From Candidatus Bathyarchaeota archaeon (GTDB lineage: Archaea; Thermoproteota; Bathyarchaeia; Bathyarchaeales; Bathyarchaeaceae), in assembly GCA_029883255.1 (NCBI GenBank), contig JAOUJL010000006.1, forward strand, positions 1-26,432: a DNA stretch of 26,432 bases, read 5' to 3'. Under the pieces are notes generated by a model, which searched no databases, was not told the DNA's origin, and worked only from the letters and a program-made list of their open reading frames with translations. Both the position numbers and the translations under genes were made by a program. This document shows positions 1-8,115 of this stretch, in pieces; positions within the stretch are counted from its first letter, which is position 1, and each line of letters starts with the position of its first letter.

Positions 1-342
1 TATTTTTTGCGCAAACATTTTAGCATCTCTCTTGCGAATTAGAGTTCCAGTGATTCCGTTGATTAATATGTCACGAGGACCCATACAATCAAAGGCGATT
101 ACTGGTAGCCCACTTGCTTGAGCCTCTACCACTACCCTACCAAAGGCTTCTTCACGAGAGGGCATAATTAATAAGTCGCAGTCACGATAGATCTTTGGTA
201 GCGTCTCTTCCAAATATCCTAGATATTTTACGTTTTTACATTGTTCAACAAGTTTCTGTACAACGGACTCCAATTCATCGGAACCAACGATTACAAATTC
301 TATACTGTTCTCAGTGATTTTATTATTTATCGATCGATCGAT
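1..342 (-). pseudogene. 3' remnant of a GT4-type glycosyltransferase, N-terminal half missing
   Basis: Read on the minus strand from 342 to the window edge, an open frame encodes the C-terminal nucleotide-sugar-binding half of a GT-B glycosyltransferase (family GT4, PF00534 type). Visible landmarks are a beta strand FVIVGSDELE, the segment VKYLGYLEETLPKIY, then DLLIMPSREEAFG and VVVEAQASGLPVIA, which is the usual E-x7-E region that holds the donor nucleotide. Two consecutive TAA codons (348-343) close the frame just upstream. No acceptable start codon precedes the first beta strand, and the roughly 200-residue acceptor domain normally found before it is absent. The gene therefore looks 5'-truncated, at a junction marked by an ATCGATCGATCGAT repeat. 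The rest of the 3' end lies outside the window. It could also be an end of a gene displaced by rearrangement when the GH5 gene arrived; that is inference. Confidence 0.7.
329..342. repeat. Tetranucleotide repeat ATCGATCGATCGAT at the truncation point
   Basis: A perfect 14-base palindrome built from CGAT units. It lies exactly where the glycosyltransferase remnant loses homology, next to two in-frame stops. It could be a slippage or recombination scar; nothing in the sequence proves that. Confidence 0.6.
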
Positions 343-352
343 TTATTAAGCA

Positions 353-370
353 GCGCGCATAAGTACTTAT
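353..370 (+). promoter_or_regulatory. GCGCGC element plus ATAAGTACTTAT palindrome upstream of the GH5 gene
   Basis: GCGCGC (353-358) is followed at once by the perfect 12-base palindrome ATAAGTACTTAT (359-370), about 45 bases before the GTG start of the secreted GH5 hydrolase. The A/T-rich palindrome could serve as a TATA-like element or as an operator. The GCGCGC hexamer belongs to the family of similar elements seen between other transcription units in this window. Confidence 0.4.
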
Positions 371-413
371 TGCGTCGTATGACGTCCGATACAATACTCT
401 TAGGGGAAGCATT

Positions 414-1559
414 GTGAAAAAGATTACCAAGAGAATATCAGCATTACCCTTGTTGTGCATTATGCTTCTATTCTTGTTCTCCTATGCGTTTCCAATCGCG
501 GCGTCAGCCTCTCAAACCGCCCAAAGTGTCCCTTCTTATGGTACCATTTCTTATGATGATGCAAATGATCCATTGCTTGGCGGTTGGGGCGGAGTTCGCC
601 TAGTAGAAACAACGAGGTACACAAACATTGAAGCTGATTCTCCCAGAACTACGCCGCCAAGCATTGTTTTTCCAGGTGAAGTGGCTTCTAACGCTGAAAT
701 GACTTTGATATACATGAAGAGCCAAGGCTACAACACAGTTCGAGCTTGTTGGAGGCCTCCAACAACAGAACCAATCACAGGCTGGAACCCTTACAATGAT
801 GTTTGGATGCAAAGATTCATAGAAATCGCCAAAGCCTTGGACATGTGGATAATTGCCGACTCCCACGACTACTTTGACCATTACCAATACGAAGATGGAT
901 GGATAGAACACTGGCGCCATGTGCTTTCAACCTTTAAGGATACCTACACTAAGATAGTTTGGGAACCACAGAACGAGCCGTTAATGCAGTATCGTGACGG
1001 AAGCAACGAACTTAAAGGTGAGCAAGCAGTCACTGAACTTGGACGCATTTACCAGCGATGGATAAATATGTGCCGAGCGATGGGCGACACTCATTGGATA
1101 ATTTTTTCAGGAAAATGTTACGGGTGTGAACTTCCGTTTCCAGATTGGTTCCCAAACGTGATTGACCCTTTAAACAAAATCTTCCTTAACTACCACTTCT
1201 ACTATTTCATAGAATGGTCGACTTGGACAATTGAATCGGCACGGCAATCAGCCAACATTAAAATCAATGAAATCAAGCAAGTTATCGCGAAACATAATCG
1301 TCCTTTCATCTGCACAGAAATAGGGGCACAGCCTAATTGCTATGCCGAAACGGAAGTTCCAGACCGCCAATACGACGGTACATCAGGCTACTCTAATGTG
1401 TCGCTAGCTTTTGTCCAGCAAATGGTAGAAAATTTCCAAGCTGAAAGAATCGGATACATGCTTTGGCCAGCAGCCGACTGGGCAAAAGACTGGAGTGAAG
1501 GTTGGCACTACGGTGGATTATACGGTGGCGTAGATGTTTGGGGACAGCTCTTAGCATAA
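414..1559 (+). CDS. Secreted GH5-family glycoside hydrolase (endoglucanase-like)
   Basis: A 381-residue exported glycosidase of clan GH-A, probably family 5 (cellulase, PF00150). Residues 1-34 form a Sec signal peptide: KKITKR, then a hydrophobic core, with a cut expected after ASA near residue 33. The mature part has the family landmarks: WEPQNEP at 183-189, with N187 and E188 as the likely acid/base pair; HFYY near 261; and FICTEIGA at 298-305, with E302 as the likely nucleophile. WPAADW near 352 fits the conserved Trp of the last barrel strand. Length suits a single catalytic barrel without a carbohydrate-binding module. The frame starts at GTG 414, behind AGGGGAAG. It is the only plus-strand gene beside the minus-strand glycan cluster, and is probably transcribed alone. 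The substrate (cellulose, mannan or another beta-glycan) cannot be read from the sequence. Confidence 0.88.
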   Translation: MKKITKRISALPLLCIMLLFLFSYAFPIAASASQTAQSVPSYGTISYDDANDPLLGGWGGVRLVETTRYTNIEADSPRTTPPSIVFPGEVASNAEMTLIYMKSQGYNTVRACWRPPTTEPITGWNPYNDVWMQRFIEIAKALDMWIIADSHDYFDHYQYEDGWIEHWRHVLSTFKDTYTKIVWEPQNEPLMQYRDGSNELKGEQAVTELGRIYQRWINMCRAMGDTHWIIFSGKCYGCELPFPDWFPNVIDPLNKIFLNYHFYYFIEWSTWTIESARQSANIKINEIKQVIAKHNRPFICTEIGAQPNCYAETEVPDRQYDGTSGYSNVSLAFVQQMVENFQAERIGYMLWPAADWAKDWSEGWHYGGLYGGVDVWGQLLA

Positions 1560-1612
1560 GGACTTTTCAGATAGAGAGCGGGAAAAGTTAATGAATTGAG
1601 CGGATGTCAAAA

Positions 1613-1626
1613 GCGCACGCGCGTGC
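1613..1626. repeat. GC-alternating palindrome between convergent genes
   Basis: GCACGCGCGTGC at 1615-1626 is a perfect 12-base palindrome with a CGCGCG core, preceded by GC. It lies in the 99-base gap between the 3' ends of the GH5 hydrolase and the minus-strand membrane protein. It is a member of the recurring intergenic GCGCGC set. Confidence 0.7.
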
Positions 1627-1658
1627 AAAGCCATTTGTTAGACTGTCTTCTTCCCTTA

Positions 1659-3443
1659 TTATCCTCCCGTCGTTTCATTGAGATTGTTAACGCTTTCTGC
1701 CACAAATAGGAGCTGAAAATCTTTACTGTTATACACCAAATTGAAGCCTGGCTGAGATGTCATGTTAAAATAGTTTTCCATCCAAAATACATGGGACTGC
1801 AACTCTATCTGTGTGTATAATCTCCCCTTCAGATAAATGAAATAGAATCTTTCTGATGTTTCGCTCCATACAAAAATTGTGTTTCTGGTAGGTAATAGAT
1901 CATTAGGATGAATGTCATGCTCGAAATACCGCCAAGAAAGATGAAATCGGATGACCGCGATAGTCGGATCGATTGCAATCACACTTCGCATGTCCGTGAT
2001 ATTATGGTCAGCCATAAACATGGCGCCATATGAATCGCTTATTGGTGAATACTCAAAATATTCGTTAGTATACGTCGCGAAAATGGACAAAGGGGCTCCA
2101 ATTAGTATTGCTGAGATCAGAATCACCTTGCCATAACGGTTTTTTAAGTTTATGACTGCCAACACTGACAGGGGAACAAATCCGTAAAGAAGCGAACGCT
2201 CAAGGAATTCTCCTCCTTGCAGAAAAGCTGTAGCTAAGCCGAGAACAAAACAAGCTGCAATCCAACATATCGCTGCAAGGTTACGATCATTTTCTATTTT
2301 ATTCTTTTTGTATCTTTTAAAAAACAGGTAGAAAACTCCGATAGCACTAGTTAAAACGTATAAAACCGAGTAACTTGTTTTCAATGTTTGCCCGAAATGA
2401 AGATAAGAGGAAGTCATTGATAGCCTCTCGGTGGCTCTCGCCCAAGTTAAATATTGTGGAAGGGATGCAAAAAACCTCCGTGCCGTAAGCGCTAACCGGG
2501 TTAATGTGTCTGGGGCGCTGATCGCAAGCCATGCTAACCAAGAAACGAAAAGAAATAAGACGAAAGTATGTGAAAATATCAAATATTTCTGCGAACTGTG
2601 CTGCTTTTCTAATATTTTGAAACTTCTGAATAACGCAAATCCTATTTGTATTGATAGCATTGAAATTATTAGAAAAGGTACGGTGGTGGGATGCGATACT
2701 ATTATCAAAATTCCCAGAAAGATGGATAAACCCATCGTTTTTATTGTCTTTGGAGAGAAAGCAAAGTAGAAAATGAGCAGATACCAAATCAAAGCAAAGC
2801 TATTTGGACAAAAATGTTTTGGAAAGACCCAGACAGATCCAGATACCAAGAAAATGGTCGCAAGATAGACCGTTCTTGTATCGGAGAGGAGTCTTCTCAA
2901 AAGTATGTAAGACGTTAAGACCGCTAATAGCGAGAATAGAATAGGATAATATTTCGCCAAAGTCACCGGCTCTATACCAGTGATCAGCAAAGCTACGGAT
3001 TGTAAAATGTACACCCCTGGGAATTCTCGGGCATACCAGTGGAGTGGCTGGTTATAACTCTTATATGTCAGAATTGCCATTGAGCCCCTTAAATGTCCCC
3101 ATGTGTCAGGATAATACAAATTTGATTCCACAAGGGCTGGAATGGCATATAAATACAAAGCAAAAACAAAAACCTCTAGCAGAAAAAGTTTCTCGTGTTC
3201 GCTTCGTTTTATATTACTAAAGATTAGTAGAAGCAAGGAAGCCATAATGGAAGCAAGACCAAACCAATAACCAATCTGGAGTTTTTCAGCTAGACCAAGC
3301 ACATCGTTTTTTGAAAAAGACGAAACGATATTATATCTACAATTTATCAAAAGCACAATTGAGGCTATGAAGAGAGTTACTGAAAGTTTCGTGAAATAGC
3401 CTTGCCTATCTTTTGAACTCATTTGTTTAGGCTCCCGAGTCAA
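1659..3443 (-). CDS. Multi-pass membrane protein, GT-C glycosyltransferase-like
   Basis: A 594-residue integral membrane protein with roughly 11-13 hydrophobic segments between residues 15 and about 460, then a soluble C-terminal domain of about 130 residues. An acidic motif YYPDTWGH (110-117) sits in the first large external loop. This matches the Asp signature of GT-C enzymes (PMT/GT39, GT83 and oligosaccharyltransferase-like families), which use polyprenyl-phosphate sugars on the outer face of the membrane. I infer the last sugar transfer or protein glycosylation for the glycan made by the upstream genes. It is the last gene of the minus-strand cluster. The longest frame starts at TTG 3443; ATG at residue 8 (3422), with GGGAG upstream, is at least as likely. 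Exact family membership is uncertain. It could instead be a polymerase or other membrane protein of the same cluster. Confidence 0.7.
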   Translation of the reverse strand: MTREPKQMSSKDRQGYFTKLSVTLFIASIVLLINCRYNIVSSFSKNDVLGLAEKLQIGYWFGLASIMASLLLLIFSNIKRSEHEKLFLLEVFVFALYLYAIPALVESNLYYPDTWGHLRGSMAILTYKSYNQPLHWYAREFPGVYILQSVALLITGIEPVTLAKYYPILFSLLAVLTSYILLRRLLSDTRTVYLATIFLVSGSVWVFPKHFCPNSFALIWYLLIFYFAFSPKTIKTMGLSIFLGILIIVSHPTTVPFLIISMLSIQIGFALFRSFKILEKQHSSQKYLIFSHTFVLFLFVSWLAWLAISAPDTLTRLALTARRFFASLPQYLTWARATERLSMTSSYLHFGQTLKTSYSVLYVLTSAIGVFYLFFKRYKKNKIENDRNLAAICWIAACFVLGLATAFLQGGEFLERSLLYGFVPLSVLAVINLKNRYGKVILISAILIGAPLSIFATYTNEYFEYSPISDSYGAMFMADHNITDMRSVIAIDPTIAVIRFHLSWRYFEHDIHPNDLLPTRNTIFVWSETSERFYFIYLKGRLYTQIELQSHVFWMENYFNMTSQPGFNLVYNSKDFQLLFVAESVNNLNETTGG

Positions 3444-3472
3444 CTTCCAAAAATTGAAGAAAATGGATTAAT

Positions 3473-3482
3473 TGCGCGCGCA
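3473..3482. repeat. TGCGCGCGCA palindrome in the gap between two glycan genes
   Basis: A perfect palindrome with (GC)4 at 3474-3481, inside the 67-base gap between the GT4 gene and the GT-C-like gene. One flank is AT-rich (GATTAATT). It is a member of the recurring intergenic set. Confidence 0.7.
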
Positions 3483-3510
3483 TGGAGGAAGCCCATAATA
3501 TACAACATTT

Positions 3511-4581
3511 TTAAACGTCTAGTAGCGCCCTATAGAGATTAACTATCCTCTTAGTTACTTCATTCCAGTCAAGTAGCTTTGACGTTCCTGCTCTTTTGCC
3601 AATGACGCTACCGATTAGACTTGCCAACTCTTCTAAATCTATCGGATACCCAATTCCAAAACAGTTCTTGCCGTCAATCCATTCTTTTAGCGCGGATTTA
3701 TTCGCCACAATGCATGGAGTTTTTGAGGCTATGGCTTCAGCAATGCTAATCCCGAAAGCTTCATACTCCGATAACGAAACGAAGACATCTGCGTCCTTAA
3801 ATTTTTTTAAAAGCTCACCCCTTGATAAATCTTGATAAAACCTAACTCTACTCTCTACGCCCATGTTTTTCGCGAGCTTAACTAAACTCTTTTTATGAGC
3901 TCCTTTACCGACAACCTCTAAAGTTTTATCCTTGTCCAGCTTTGGCAACACCCTAACTAGATACTCTACTCCCTTATACTTTTCCAACCTACCAACGTAT
4001 AAGATAGCTTTGTAATCTTTCTTAGTCTTTCCCAAACCTTTAAATTCCTCTAAATTAACTCCGTTGGGAATGACTATAGCCTTTTTGCCCTCGATTTTAA
4101 AATGATCGATAATCAATTTTTTTTCATAATTTGAAACGCAAACTATCTTGTCTGCTTTTTCGAAAATTTTCTTGGAGAACAATTCATATGGCACATGAAG
4201 CAGATTTCTAAAGAAAGTATGTCCTACTCCATGATAATGCGGCGTGAAAACCAACTTATTTCTATTCTTAGCTTGTGCGGCATAAAATGCTGGTAAATCG
4301 TGATAGCTATGGGCGTCAACAATATCGTAATTTCCCGAATTCTCCGCTAAATATTTCCTAAGCTGTCGGGAAAAGAAATAGGAATTGTTTGGTGCCCATG
4401 ATTTAAATCTCTTGACTTTTACCCCATCTATTTCTTCTTCTTTTGGAAGACCCCCAAGGGGATCTGTTGCACAAACTGTAACATCAAAGTTTCTAGCCAG
4501 CTTTTCAGCAATGTTTTTCACATGCTCTGAGATTCCACCAATATGTGAGTGATATGTAAGACAAACTTGGAGTATTTTCAA
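3511..4581 (-). CDS. Glycosyltransferase family 4 (GT-B fold)
   Basis: A 356-residue cytosolic or membrane-associated glycosyltransferase with both GT-B domains. The N-terminal acceptor domain starts MKILQVCLTYHSHIGGISEHV (PF13439 type), with the GGI-S-EHV loop. The C-terminal donor domain (PF00534) shows AILYVGRLEKYKGVEYL near residues 190-206, DADVFVSLSEYEAFGISIAEA near 263-283, and the E-x7-E pair that binds the nucleotide. It would add a sugar to the lipid-linked glycan. The start is TTG at 4581, the only start available after an in-frame TGA, with a weak ribosome site. The gene follows the pyruvyl transferase-like gene by 23 bases. It lacks features that would single it out as BshA, so I do not assign it to a bacillithiol-like route. 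Confidence 0.88.
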   Translation of the reverse strand: MKILQVCLTYHSHIGGISEHVKNIAEKLARNFDVTVCATDPLGGLPKEEEIDGVKVKRFKSWAPNNSYFFSRQLRKYLAENSGNYDIVDAHSYHDLPAFYAAQAKNRNKLVFTPHYHGVGHTFFRNLLHVPYELFSKKIFEKADKIVCVSNYEKKLIIDHFKIEGKKAIVIPNGVNLEEFKGLGKTKKDYKAILYVGRLEKYKGVEYLVRVLPKLDKDKTLEVVGKGAHKKSLVKLAKNMGVESRVRFYQDLSRGELLKKFKDADVFVSLSEYEAFGISIAEAIASKTPCIVANKSALKEWIDGKNCFGIGYPIDLEELASLIGSVIGKRAGTSKLLDWNEVTKRIVNLYRALLDV

Positions 4582-4604
4582 CTCATTTCAACTTCTTTTG
4601 AAAA

Positions 4605-5987
4605 CTATTCGCGCGCGCATTTCAGGAGATTATTCCTAGTAATATACGATGTCCAATCAACCCTTCTCTGGCACCTAGAAGACATGAATCCAAGGCAGGC
4701 TTTCTCAATTTTTGTTCTTACATCTTTTTGTAATATAGGTACCCTTCGCGCCATTTGCTCTTTAATCTTCTCCTTGTTATTCCAAATAAATTCTACTTTG
4801 GGTAGTAGGTTTTCATATGAGACTTGATTAACGTTAATGGTACAGCAACTTAGACCGAGTTGCTCGAATAAGCCCGTCTGCTTATGGTCATAAAAGATTG
4901 CTACAGTGGGCACTTTATCTGAACACGCCAAAACAGCCGGGTGCATTCGGGAAGTTATCAGTAGGTCTAACTGTCTAATGTAATTTTTGAACCCCTCCAA
5001 TGTTTTGGCATATATTATTTTCGCTTTATCTCTGTATATCATCTTTTGCAATATTGCCTTACAAAAGGCTAAGTCATCATATTTCAGTCCTGATACTTCA
5101 TGTGGTAAAAAAACAATGTTGAAACCGTATTTTTCAATGAAGTAATCTAGTACTTCGGCATGGGCTATGATGAATTTCCACTGTTTAGCATTAGAAAAAC
5201 TGGCAGCATAAAGACCGGGGGAAACTCCGACTGTTGGTCTTGGTAGAGTTTGAGTAAATCTTGTTTGGTGAGGCTCAAATGTAATTGCAATGTCCGATGT
5301 GATAAGAGTGGGTGTTCTTATTTTTAGGTCTTTAAGCAATGAATAGGAGTCAGGCTCTCTTAGGAGAAGCAAATCTACGTTGTCTAACGAGATTCTTGCC
5401 ATAAGGCGGCCAAGCCATGTTCTAAAAGGTCCAACCGAGTTAGGAAAAACAACAATTGGCTTTTTAAACACTTTTTTGGCAATAAGAATATCCCACATTC
5501 TTGAAAACAGCATTGACCACCATGCTAGCTTCCAATAAATGTTAAAGGGTAAATATAGGCTACCTTCCTTAAAATTTTCATTACTTGTTGAGATAATGAG
5601 ATCAGAGTCTTTCAACTGTTTTATAACCTCACCCCGATATATCGGTTTAAAGTTTGCTTTCACAAGGATACATGATACAATTGACAGAAATGCTTGTACA
5701 AACATTAAAAAAGTGAAAATTATTACGTGAAACCTGTATCTGAAAGTCTCTCTATGATATTCACATTTTCTAGCTTCTAGGTCAGCGCGCTCGTAGGGTA
5801 TATCGACAAGCGACGGATATGTTCTAAGATTAGTCTCTAAGTGTTTAAGCGTTTCCACATCAGATGTAGACACGGAGATTTCCGCGTTTTCATATATCCT
5901 TCTGAGCTCCAATACTTCGCTTATGAGAAGCGCGTGGGTTCCCTTGTTTGTCACGCTACCAACATGAATGATGTGGATGTGCGGCAA
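4605..5987 (-). CDS. Polysaccharide pyruvyl transferase family protein
   Basis: A 460-residue protein of the PF04230 family (CsaB/WcaK type). The N-terminal half opens with IHVGSVTNKGTHALL, the usual glycine-rich N-G/K-G entry of the family. It contains a hydrophobic segment near residues 85-110 that may tether it to the membrane. The C-terminal half has the family signature LLITSRMHPAVLACSDKVP near 350 and YDHKQTGLFEQLGL. Members transfer pyruvate from phosphoenolpyruvate to a sugar, making a ketal, although many cluster-encoded paralogs act as other GT-B transferases. The start is TTG at 5987 behind a good GAGGT site 8 bases upstream. It lies 18 bases after the FrhB-like gene; these two families often occur as neighbours in surface-glycan loci. 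Activity as a true pyruvyl transferase is inferred. Confidence 0.82.
   Translation of the reverse strand: MPHIHIIHVGSVTNKGTHALLISEVLELRRIYENAEISVSTSDVETLKHLETNLRTYPSLVDIPYERADLEARKCEYHRETFRYRFHVIIFTFLMFVQAFLSIVSCILVKANFKPIYRGEVIKQLKDSDLIISTSNENFKEGSLYLPFNIYWKLAWWSMLFSRMWDILIAKKVFKKPIVVFPNSVGPFRTWLGRLMARISLDNVDLLLLREPDSYSLLKDLKIRTPTLITSDIAITFEPHQTRFTQTLPRPTVGVSPGLYAASFSNAKQWKFIIAHAEVLDYFIEKYGFNIVFLPHEVSGLKYDDLAFCKAILQKMIYRDKAKIIYAKTLEGFKNYIRQLDLLITSRMHPAVLACSDKVPTVAIFYDHKQTGLFEQLGLSCCTINVNQVSYENLLPKVEFIWNNKEKIKEQMARRVPILQKDVRTKIEKACLGFMSSRCQRRVDWTSYITRNNLLKCARE
4610..4618. repeat. CGCGCGCGC run at the 3' end of the pyruvyl transferase-like gene
   Basis: This run falls in the final codons of the minus-strand gene (TGC GCG CGC GAA TAG) and 30 bases upstream of the next start. 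It is therefore at a gene boundary, though partly coding. It may have pulled the reading frame into a short extension Cys-Ala-Arg-Glu. Confidence 0.6.
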
Positions 5988-6005
5988 CTTTAAACCTCTA
6001 TTTGT

Positions 6006-7298
6006 TCAGATTAACATTAATAAAGCACAAAGAACTCTAAAATATGTCCTAAGTATTGGAAATGGAACGTGTTTCAAGATTAATTGCCAATGTTTGTTTG
6101 ACGATAAATATATACTCAAATAAGGTAAAATCGAACTCAAGTATGGTGCGATGCCGCTTGTATGAGGGATAGGATTGACATAGGGTGTTTTCTTTCCAAA
6201 ATGTCTTAGTAAAGATATGCGAGCTTCTAATGCTTTTTTTTTGAATTTCAAATTCAAAGACTGAGATTGCTTCACATGGTCACAATCTATCCTGATGATG
6301 TGTATCTTGCCTTCAGATTGTGCAACCTGTAACAATCTTTCAGCATCCGTTGTTCTAGTCACAATTATTGATTCACCTTTCCCTTTCTTCTCTAAGTCAG
6401 GTAACCACGCGTCACCAACTGATATGTCTGATAGCTCATTGGTTGCATCACTGCATAGTGTGCAACGAATTGGGGTTAAAAAGAAAGTTCCAAATATAGA
6501 ATCCCAATACTGTATATACGGTATCGATTTTCTGTGACCCTTTCTCAATATAATTGACATTTCACCTGGCCATCCATGTCCGCGATAACTGAGTTTAGCT
6601 ACGTCATTTACATCGACGCCTATTTTTTCAAGTAGTAACTCTGTCCCGAGAGAACTGGTCATATGAGAACAAAATAGGCCGATATGCAAAACTATTTTTT
6701 CTCTTAATCGTTTATTAAGCATTTCAGCCTTCCTAATGCCATGAATATGGCAGGGAAGTCCCACAACGGCAAATTTTCCTTTCTCCTTAAGCATTTTAGT
6801 GATTGCAACGTTAACAGGCACTGGGCAATATTTAGATCCAAGTGCTGTAACAACTTCCTCTTTAGTTCGTGCTATGATCACTTCAGGTTCTAAGGGAGCA
6901 TCTTTGCGCATCCTCGTTACCAACGCACCATCTATTATTCGCTCCTCAAGCCCAAAGATCAATAGTGATGTGACAATTCCTCCAGATGATGCGCTCCAGC
7001 GTATTCCCTTATCAGTCGAGTGCCCTATGTAGCAGTTGATATAATTGGCTAGGTAGACGTCTTTTGGAACCTTGTCAAAAACAAACATGTTAAGTTTTTC
7101 AAAGTCAATTGAATGCCCTGGGCAAACTTTGAGACAAAGTCCACAGTTATTACATTTTGCGTATTCTATGGTGGGAAGGTATATGCCCTCAGAACTTCTA
7201 TCCATTCTTATTGCATTACTGGGGCAAATGCCAGCGCAGGTTCCACAGCCATTACACAGATGGCTGCATCCGATTTCCTTGACTGTAGTTTCCACCAT
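6006..7298 (-). CDS. FrhB-like coenzyme F420 hydrogenase/dehydrogenase beta-subunit family iron-sulfur protein
   Basis: A 430-residue redox protein. Residues 15-26 (CNGCGTCAGICP) and 49-60 (CNNCGLCLKVCP) form a 2x[4Fe-4S] ferredoxin module. After it come the FrhB N- and C-terminal domains (PF04422/PF04432), with SASSGGIVTSLLIFGLEE near 103-120, VGLPCHIHGIRKAE near 175-187, and the later CxxC-containing segment RCTLCSDATNELSDISVGDAW. The family binds flavin and, in characterised members, F420. In polysaccharide clusters its members are thought to reduce or rearrange a sugar or lipid intermediate, but no reaction is established here. ATG at 7298 has GAGGC about 12 bases upstream. It sits between a GT2 and a pyruvyl transferase-like gene in the same direction, so co-transcription is likely. 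C-terminal residues 395-430 are hydrophobic. Confidence 0.88.
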   Translation of the reverse strand: MVETTVKEIGCSHLCNGCGTCAGICPSNAIRMDRSSEGIYLPTIEYAKCNNCGLCLKVCPGHSIDFEKLNMFVFDKVPKDVYLANYINCYIGHSTDKGIRWSASSGGIVTSLLIFGLEERIIDGALVTRMRKDAPLEPEVIIARTKEEVVTALGSKYCPVPVNVAITKMLKEKGKFAVVGLPCHIHGIRKAEMLNKRLREKIVLHIGLFCSHMTSSLGTELLLEKIGVDVNDVAKLSYRGHGWPGEMSIILRKGHRKSIPYIQYWDSIFGTFFLTPIRCTLCSDATNELSDISVGDAWLPDLEKKGKGESIIVTRTTDAERLLQVAQSEGKIHIIRIDCDHVKQSQSLNLKFKKKALEARISLLRHFGKKTPYVNPIPHTSGIAPYLSSILPYLSIYLSSNKHWQLILKHVPFPILRTYFRVLCALLMLI

Positions 7299-7340
7299 AC
7301 GTGTAGAGCCTCTTTCTCAATACCATTTAAAAGAAGTTAT

Positions 7341-8102
7341 TCAGGCATTTTGCCAAGCTCCGCCCCGATCACCACGAAGGTACTCCATAAATCCTGATAG
7401 AATGCCTTTCATCCAGAAATAGCCTTTCTTGCCTGAAACTAGTAACAGTGGAGACGAGATGGGTAAAAGTGCATAAAACAATCTTATAAGTGGAGGGGGA
7501 TGAGTATAGGATAAAGCTTGGTATATACCAGTAACGGTTCTTCTCTTATACATTTCTTCCTCCTTTTCATTTTCAGTTTTCTTTGTTTCTACGTAGCATT
7601 CCTCACTGAAAATCGCATTATATCCTAGCTCTAGAACTCTGAATAGTATATAAGCGTCCTCTGCTTTACATGGCAAAAGATAGATTCTTTCCAATACATT
7701 GCGTCTTATGACCATCAAATCACCATTAGCAAGTATCGGAAGAATCCTTAGTATCGAAAATAGAAGCTGATGAAATAGAACTTGAGGACCTGATCTTACA
7801 ACGTCTTTGGCAAATACAAGTGCCACCTTCTTGTTTTCAAGATAACATAATGCAGCCTCAAAGTTGTAGATTTCTGTATCTACATCATTTAATACTACGA
7901 TGTCCACGTCTTTCGGTATTAGTTTTAAGCTGAAATTTATCGCGTCATACTTCCCCTTCGGAGCCCGATACACAACGTTAGGATGATTCAAACGTTCACC
8001 ACAAACGATTCTGTACGGAACCCCAAGAGCCTCCAATTCCCTAATCTTATCATCAACATGCTTTCTATCCCTCGCCAGAACTATAAAGAATAATCCCGTC
8101 AT
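7341..8102 (-). CDS. Glycosyltransferase family 2 with C-terminal membrane segments
   Basis: A GT-A-type glycosyltransferase of about 253 residues. The N-terminal half has GLFFIVLARDRKHVDDKI, LNHPNVVYRAPKG, and the metal/nucleotide motif VVLNDVDTEI (Asp-x-Asp). A later GDLMVIRRNVL and DAYILFRVLELGYNAIF fit the acceptor side. Two hydrophobic stretches toward the C-terminus (LIRLFYALLPISSPLLLV) suggest membrane attachment. The frame can be extended to TTG 8123, but ATG 8102 is preferred because the extra seven residues (RESASV) do not look like protein and overlap the upstream deacetylase stop at 8118-8116. It is tightly spaced with both neighbours, so it is probably part of the same operon. 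The sugar added is unknown. The family is somewhat divergent: the canonical first strand with its Pro-x-Y motif is not seen. Confidence 0.75.
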   Translation of the reverse strand: MTGLFFIVLARDRKHVDDKIRELEALGVPYRIVCGERLNHPNVVYRAPKGKYDAINFSLKLIPKDVDIVVLNDVDTEIYNFEAALCYLENKKVALVFAKDVVRSGPQVLFHQLLFSILRILPILANGDLMVIRRNVLERIYLLPCKAEDAYILFRVLELGYNAIFSEECYVETKKTENEKEEEMYKRRTVTGIYQALSYTHPPPLIRLFYALLPISSPLLLVSGKKGYFWMKGILSGFMEYLRGDRGGAWQNA

Positions 8103-8115
8103 CACACTCGCACTC

